From Callorhinus ursinus (taxonomy: Eukaryota > Chordata > Mammalia > Carnivora > Otariidae), in NCBI RefSeq assembly GCF_003265705.1, contig NW_020312785.1, positions 16,585,066-16,649,065 on the forward strand: DNA of 64,000 nt, read 5' to 3'. The stretch's first letter is position 1. Each line of letters begins with the position of its first letter. The translations under genes were made by a program, and so were the position numbers. Under the pieces are notes generated by a model that was given only the letters and a program-made list of their open reading frames with translations, had not been told where the DNA came from and searched no databases. Of this stretch, positions 59,106-64,000 are shown one piece after another.

Positions 59106-59335
59106 AAGGTAACATTTATTGGGAGCTTAGCTTTTTCAAGATCCATTATAGTCCTTTATGGGTCCTTTATGGACCCCCTCATGATAACCCCATGAAATGT
59201 GTTTCCCTATGGTGTCTATCAGGACTGAGGTACAGACACATTAAAATGACTTGTGCAGTGTCGATACATAGGTATTAAGTGTCATAGTTAAGATTTAAAC
59301 ACATGCATTTTGGTTCCAAAGCTGGTGACATCATC
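59106..59335 (-). mobile_element. MIR
   Basis: Reverse-strand MIR order: 'ggtaacatttattgggagct', 'atgataaccccatgaaatgt', 'actgaggtacagacacatta', 'aaatgacttgtgcagtgtcg' and 'tggttccaaagctggt'. Confidence 0.8.
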
Positions 59336-59354
59336 ATTTGGATAACCTATTTTT

Positions 59355-59419
59355 TTTTCCACTTATATGTGGATTTTTTTTTTAATTTTTTTATTGTTAT
59401 GTTAATCACCATATATTAC
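59355..59419 (-). mobile_element. 65-bp L1 insertion, extreme 5' truncation
   Basis: The right part (59380-59419) matches the last bases of carnivore L1 read on the minus strand, 'ttattgttatgttaatcacc', as at 23300 in the full-length copy. A 16-bp TSD, tggataacctattttt, flanks it (59339-59354 and 59420-59435), proving target-primed insertion. Two T-runs are separated by 14 bp. Confidence 0.88.
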
Positions 59420-59589
59420 TGGATAACCTATTTTTAAAGCTAACTAAGCAGCCAAACAAAAAGTCCCTTCCCTAAAAGTGTCAGAAACAACTAAACCGAG
59501 AGAGAGAGAAAGAGAGAGAGATTTCTGTTAGCATCCTGATACCCTCTAAATGTCATACATGATAAAGCGCAGACACCAACTCAGACCAG

Positions 59590-60060
59590 GGAAGGAGAAT
59601 TAAGGAAGATTGTTTTGAGGGTAACATAAGCTAGCCAGACATGGAGAGATGTGGAAGGAATGGGGACCGTTGAGAAAAGAAGCCACTTCTGCAGAGATAG
59701 AGAGACACAAAGGTGTCACAGAAGCATAAAGCCAGGTTGAAGTGTGGGGAAGTGATGCTAAGGATGAACTGGACAGGTCAGCAGAAACTGGATCACAACC
59801 TGCCTTGATACTGTGCTGAAAGTTTGGTTTACTTGGATCTGATATGCCTTTGTTTTTTATTAATATAAATCTAGGAATGGTCTTGTAACTGAAGAGGACA
59901 AGTCATTAGTTTTTTGCAGTAATTGAGACAAGAAAAGATGAGGTGCAATATGTAGTAGAAGTGGAAATGGTGATGAGTTGGGTGTAAGACATACAGAAGT
60001 TAGAAAGTAGGACTTGGAGACTGGCTGAATGTGGAAGAATGAAGAACTGTGTCTCCTTTT
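59590..60060 (-). mobile_element. L2 fragment
   Basis: Reverse-strand L2 blocks: 'aagctagccagacatggaga', 'ataaagccaggttgaagtgt', 'gcagtaattgagacaagaaa' and 'gacttggagactggctgaat'. The minus-strand frames 59860-60094 (67 and 62 codons) lie in the L2 sense strand but are not open over any real length. Confidence 0.68.
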
Positions 60061-60099
60061 CATTATTTATGGAAAACGGAAGATATAGTGACAAAGACC

Positions 60100-60290
60100 T
60101 TGGATATTGAACATATATTAATTCTGGATCCAGATTTTGAGTTTTTATTAGCTGTGTGACCCTGGACCAGTTTCAAATATCTCTGTTGTATAGTTACATG
60201 TTCTTTCAAATGGGGTATTATTAGCAATTTACGTACAGAGTTGTTGGGAGGCTTGAATGGAATAATGCATGTAAAGCAATTTCCTGAGGG
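60100..60290 (+). mobile_element. MIR
   Basis: 'ctggatccagattttgagtt', 'agctgtgtgaccctggacca', 'gttctttcaaatggggtatt', 'gttgttgggaggcttgaatg' and 'aataatgcatgtaaagcaat' follow the MIR consensus in order. Confidence 0.85.
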
Positions 60291-60309
60291 AAATGTCTCT
60301 CAGACTTTT

Positions 60310-60480
60310 TCTTTCCATGTTGACAGCCTCGTCTCAGCCCATCTCTTTAAGCTGGGATTACCATAGAGTTCAGTCCTTGTTGTGCTCTACCTCTAGTCTT
60401 ACCTACCCCCAAACTACCCCACTCACCACTGTCATTGGAATCCTTCCCAAATACTATTTTCATCCTATCAGGTGAGGTTA
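60310..60480 (+). mobile_element. Probable L2 fragment
   Basis: 'ctcagcccatctctttaagc', 'ctggga', then 'ctacctctagtcttacctac' and 'cccccaaactaccccac' resemble plus-strand L2. Confidence 0.5.
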
Positions 60481-61108
60481 CTTAGCTAGGACAAAAGAAG
60501 GCTGATGGAAATCCTGATAGCAGTCTCCAAAGGAAAGAAAATCTATCTCATGGGAAGAGAAATAGTTTTGCTCCATTGACTGCCAAGAGGGCAGAATAAA
60601 AATAAATAGTCTGTTCAATATGTAGTAATAAATATATTTAGAATTTAGTTATTTTATGCAGAGGCAAATGCCAATGTTTTAAATAATAAGTTCATTTTCG
60701 ATATCTGAGGGCAAAGTGTGTTGAGATATAATTGGGAGGTCTATTATGCATACCAGTTTGAAGAGATAGCTTTAATAGTGGGATTCAAAACAACAAGACT
60801 GGTTTAAAACTTGCAGGAAGATGTAAAATTAGGTGATAGGCCCAAGGAATCCACCCTCAGAACACCAATATTTAAAATAAGGAATAAATATGTCCACTGG
60901 GGTTGGGGCAAAGAAGTGACATTACCATTTGCTAAAAATAGCTTTGGGGGAATCATAACTGACTTCATGGGCATGCCACCTGGGCTGTCTCACGAGGCTC
61001 CACTCATGGACAGCTTAGTTTAATGCTCACTTGGTTTATTGTTGTGCTACCCAAGTCTTAAAATTCTTCATAATTTTATCTTTGAACATGTGTTTTGGAA
61101 GTGACATA
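60481..61108. other. Unassigned sequence
   Basis: Frame 60811-61023 (70 codons, plus strand) has no recognised domain. Confidence 0.45.
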
Positions 61109-61500
61109 TATTAGTTTGCTAGGGCAAATACCACATATCAAAACATTGTTTACAGCAGAAATTTATTTCTCATAGTTCTGCAGACTGGGAATCCAAAAAC
61201 CAAGATGTTGGCAGGTTTAGTTTCTCTTGATTCCTGTCTCCTTGACTTGCAGATGGCCATCAACTTTCTGTGTCCTCATACGGTCTCTCTGTGCATGTGA
61301 GCTTCTGGAATTCACTTGTGTATCCAGGTTTCCTTTTCTTATAAGGACACCAGGCAGATTGGATTAAGGCCCACCCATCTGACCTCATTTTACCTTAATT
61401 ACCTCTTTAAAAGCTCTACCATGACACGGTTACATCTAAAGTACTGAGGGGTGGGATTTCAACATAGGAATTTTGGGGGAACACAACTGGGTCTATGATA
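61109..61500 (-). mobile_element. ERVL/MaLR-type solitary LTR
   Basis: Reverse-strand blocks: 'tattagtttgctagggcaaa', 'cagaaatttatttctcatag', 'ccaagatgttggcaggttta', 'cttataaggacaccaggcag' and 'gggggaacacaactgg'. Same general family as 706-1274. Non-coding relic. Confidence 0.78.
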
Positions 61501-61539
61501 TGAAGTATGGGAAAATGGAAAATGTCTGTGAGCAGCTGA

Positions 61540-61790
61540 GATATGCTTAGAGTGCCTCAGGCTGATAGGCCAGGAGGCTACAGAAGTCCAGAACAATTGG
61601 CCCAGAGGCCTGGTGTGCAGGCAAATGCCTCCGCACAGCGTCCAGGCACCCAGAGCTCTCTCTATGGCTTCTGGGACAACACTGGTACCCAGAAGGGTAG
61701 CAGGGGCTGCTGGAGAGAAGACAGGCTCTACAGGTGGGCAGTGCTGGGACCCTCTGTTTTCTGAACCCATCTATGCAGTGTCTTCACAAA
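61540..61790. other. GC-rich unidentified block
   Basis: Distinctly higher G+C than its neighbours. Both strands are open for 60 to 103 codons (61543-61764 plus, 61459-61770 minus), as expected from base composition. No domain recognised. Confidence 0.4.
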
Positions 61791-62389
61791 TATGAACTCC
61801 CGCATGAGTAGGAAAACAGAGACTGCTGTGTTCAAACAGTACATACTGTCAGGAAATTCTTACAAAATAAAAATATTCATGGGACAATGCCAAAAATTGT
61901 ATCACTAGTCACTAGATTTCTTCAACAAATTTAGAAACTTTGGTTTTGAAAACTGTTGCAACATTGCAAGAAATAGAGATAGAAATTAAGTTTAAAGGTA
62001 ATCAAGTTTAATAGAAAAGAACACTCTTTTCACAAGATGCTCTGGCTGAACAAATATCTAAAAAGAAGACAGTTGTAAAATTAATTTTTCTTTGTGATTG
62101 AAAATGTGATAAAATACATGAGCCAGCATTTTGCATTATACTCAAGTCAGGAAGTCATTTGTGGTTTCTTATACAACCTGCACAGGTTAGAGGAAATGTC
62201 AGAGGGAACATTAATATGCCATTGTGTAAATTTACATCTAAAATTAAATTCGGACTGACATGAACCTGGTATGTGTATGAAGAATTAATTTTTAGAAGAA
62301 TTGTTCTTAAAGAATCATCAACTTTAGATGTACTGAAATGTATATTTCAAAATAATTTATCAGAATTTATTTGAATGCTGTCACCACCC
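61791..62389. other. Unassigned; may be the upstream part of the hAT relic
   Basis: AT-rich. A short phrase at about 62036 (translating DALAEQISKKKTVVKL) could belong to the same decayed transposase. Confidence 0.35.
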
Positions 62390-62600
62390 ATAAAATACTT
62401 TTAAATATCTCTAGCAACAATTGCATCAGCAGGAAGATCTTTCTCAAGACAAAAAATTATCAGATATTGTGTTCAATCTTCCATTTGCCAAGAATAACTG
62501 ATGTCACTCTGAATTATATCATTTGGAAATAAAATGCTAAATGTATAAATTTTGATATGATAAATGAATTTGCAGAATAGGGAGCTAGAAAAATCTTATG
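62390..62600 (+). pseudogene. Decayed hAT-type transposase, C-terminal dimerisation part
   Basis: In frame from 62405 the plus strand reads ISLATIASAGRSFSRQKIIR, very close to the 'A-S-A-E-R-S-F-S-K-L-K' hallmark that opens the hATC dimerisation region of hAT transposases and the ZMYM/THAP12-like proteins derived from them. From 62551, in another frame, FDMINEFAE, stop, GARKI follows, which fits the end of the same domain (D-x-x-I-x-x-F-A-x-x-K-A-R-K). Stops and at least one frameshift separate the two. A DNA-transposon fossil (Tip100/Zaphod-like) is likelier than a retrocopy of a host gene, but I cannot decide. No TSD or inverted repeat was found. Confidence 0.65.
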
Positions 62601-62810
62601 ATCAGCCAAGATATCATATTAATATTATTTATTGTACTATATAAAAGTCTAACACCAAAATTATAATTTTGAACTATATATAACCAACTGAACAACCCAG
62701 GTATGGTAAGTATATGTTGGCACTCATGTATCACTGTTACTCCTATTATGCTTTATAAGTAATATATTATTTAAGGAAAAACTTAATACTTCCGTAGCTT
62801 TAGTGGACTT

Positions 62811-63001
62811 TTTTTTTTAAATTTTATTTGTCAGAACGAGAGTGCGTGAAAGAGCAAGCACAAGCAGGGGGAGCGGCAGGCAAAGGGAGAAGCAGGCTCC
62901 CTGCTGAACAAGGAGCCCGATGTGGGACTGTATCCCAGGACCTTGGGATCATGACCTGGGCCAAAGGCAGATGCCTAACAAATGAGCCACCCGGGTGTCT
63001 C
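62811..63001 (-). mobile_element. Can-SINE
   Basis: Head near 63000 (gagccacccgggtgtctc), body 'ggagcccgatgtgggactgt', T-rich left end. Flanks 'tggacttttt' (62803) and 'tggaattttc' (63002) may be a TSD. The 75-codon plus-strand frame 62828-63055 is SINE-derived. Confidence 0.92.
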
Positions 63002-63049
63002 TGGAATTTTCATTTTGTACATGGACTTGAAAATTATTCAGCCAGCCCT

Positions 63050-63480
63050 GGTTAGAGTAATAGATTTGGAATGAGTTCAAAGAGAAGGAGGTGAAGAAGA
63101 AAAGGCAGAGATTGTAAATGTCTATTTTATGGTGTCTCTATAACAGGTAGCATAGAAATGGACAATATAGTAGAGCAGAGAAATGGAAAAGCTAAAACAT
63201 CACAAGAGGATGCAGCTAGAGAGGGCTTGTTTTAATATGGGAGCTAATAGATCAAGTTTGTGGTCTTAGGAAAGCCATCCAGTGGAGGAGGAGAAATCAA
63301 TATTGTAAAATAGAGAGATGAGCGCAGGAATGAAATATGTAGAAGGCAAGATATGAAGGGATCCCAATCACAAATAAAGGAGTTAATCTTTGAAAGTTTC
63401 AGGGACGCTTTATTTTGTCACAGAAAGTAAGGGAGAGATTGTAGAAAACCAGCAGGTGAATTAATAATTTTGGCAATAAG
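63050..63480 (-). mobile_element. L2 fragment (ORF region side)
   Basis: Reverse-strand L2 blocks in order: 'gtagagcagagaaatggaaa', 'gttttaatatgggagctaat', 'aaagccatccagtggaggag', 'atatgaagggatcccaatca', 'aaataaaggagttaatcttt'. It is further from the L2 3' end than the piece at 59590, so both may come from one interrupted L2. Confidence 0.7.
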
Positions 63481-63924
63481 TAGATGAAAGAAAAGAAAAT
63501 GGTTGTTTTTTCCTGAGACAATACATAAATGGCTAAATATGGAAGTTAATACAACCTGTAGATGGAAAGATTGTGATGAATGACTGAGTTGTACTTGGCA
63601 GCTTGGAAGTGGATGGTTGACAGAATATTAAAGGCTTGAAATAGTTATAGTGGCAAATGGATAAGAAAATTACTGGGAATTCATAGTAATACTGGGCAAC
63701 CTTGACATACATGGTCACAGAACATGGATTTTTATTGTCACCTTTCTGCACAGACGTATGATTTTGTTTTATTTTCCAGCACTACCCAGGAGCCTAGGGT
63801 AAGAATAGAAGTACTAGGCAGCTAGCATTCTTTGTGGTTGCTATTGTTTTAAGATAGTGTGGGAGAATGACAATATATAAAAATTGCTATTCACATAATG
63901 GCTTGATTTTATTTAGGTAACAGA
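63481..63924. other. Unassigned sequence
   Basis: The minus-strand 72-codon frame 63533-63751 has no recognised domain. Confidence 0.45.
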
Positions 63925-63934
63925 GAGCACAGTG

Positions 63935-64000
63935 TGGGTTAAGAGCAGAGAGGGAGGCAGAGAGAAAAGCAGACTTCCTGCTGAGCAGGGCGCCCCACAC
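63935..64000 (-). mobile_element. Can-SINE, cut by the window edge
   Basis: 'gagggaggcagagagaaaag', 'cagacttcctgctgagcagg' and 'gcgccccacac' match the middle of a minus-strand Can-SINE whose head lies beyond the window. Confidence 0.8.

Noticed and set aside
1..64000. CRISPR arrays, bacterial operons, phage or plasmid features
   Set aside because: No regularly spaced direct repeats, no ribosome-binding-site/ORF structure. The sequence is vertebrate nuclear DNA.

Overview
This window reads as AT-rich, gene-poor nuclear DNA from a caniform carnivore. I found no host protein-coding gene, no exon I could defend and no functional RNA gene. The taxon call rests on about 25 copies of the tRNA-Lys-derived Can-SINE (head, CT-rich middle, AATAAA-type A-rich tail) and on a carnivore-type LINE-1. 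None of the Can-SINEs has the dog-type SINEC_Cf head as I remember it, so an arctoid (bear, seal or mustelid group) fits better than a dog. That last step is inference.

Nearly all recognisable content is transposable-element sequence of different ages. The youngest layer is Can-SINEs with clear target-site duplications (TSDs) and a 5.9-kb LINE-1 on the minus strand at 23283-29225. That LINE-1 is full length, flanked by a perfect 15-bp TSD, and has a 5' UTR, ORF1, ORF2 and 3' UTR, but both ORFs are broken by stops and frameshifts. A second, 5'-truncated LINE-1 (43650-44860) sits inside an older LINE-1 (42320-45150) that also carries a Can-SINE and a piece of LINE-1 3' UTR. Older layers are L1M-type fragments, ERVL/MaLR-type solitary LTRs (706-1274, 35012-35288, 61109-61500), a Tigger1-type DNA transposon reduced to its ends (11116-11935), L2 and MIR fossils (best at 18180-19175, 51225-51690, 59106-60480, 63050-63480) and a decayed hAT-type transposase C-terminus near 62400.

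Layout: 1-10 kb has SINEs, one LTR and L1 fragments. 10.4-13.5 kb has a TTTC tract with a 10-N assembly gap, the Tigger1 remnant and an L1M. 13.5-23 kb is mostly unassigned AT-rich sequence with an L2. 23.3-29.2 kb is the full-length L1. 29-42 kb is unassigned sequence with L1M, LTR and SINEs. 42-45 kb is the nested L1 stack. 45-58 kb has microsatellites, MIRs and SINEs. 59-64 kb is dense in MIR/L2 plus the hAT fossil. A partial SINE runs off the right edge.

The long open frames in the window are explained by these elements or by low-complexity sequence. The most interesting item is a 220-codon open frame antisense to the L1 5' UTR, placed like the ORF0 known from primate L1. I did not find a new gene system. 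Family names for old repeats come from remembered consensus sequences, not from a database search.
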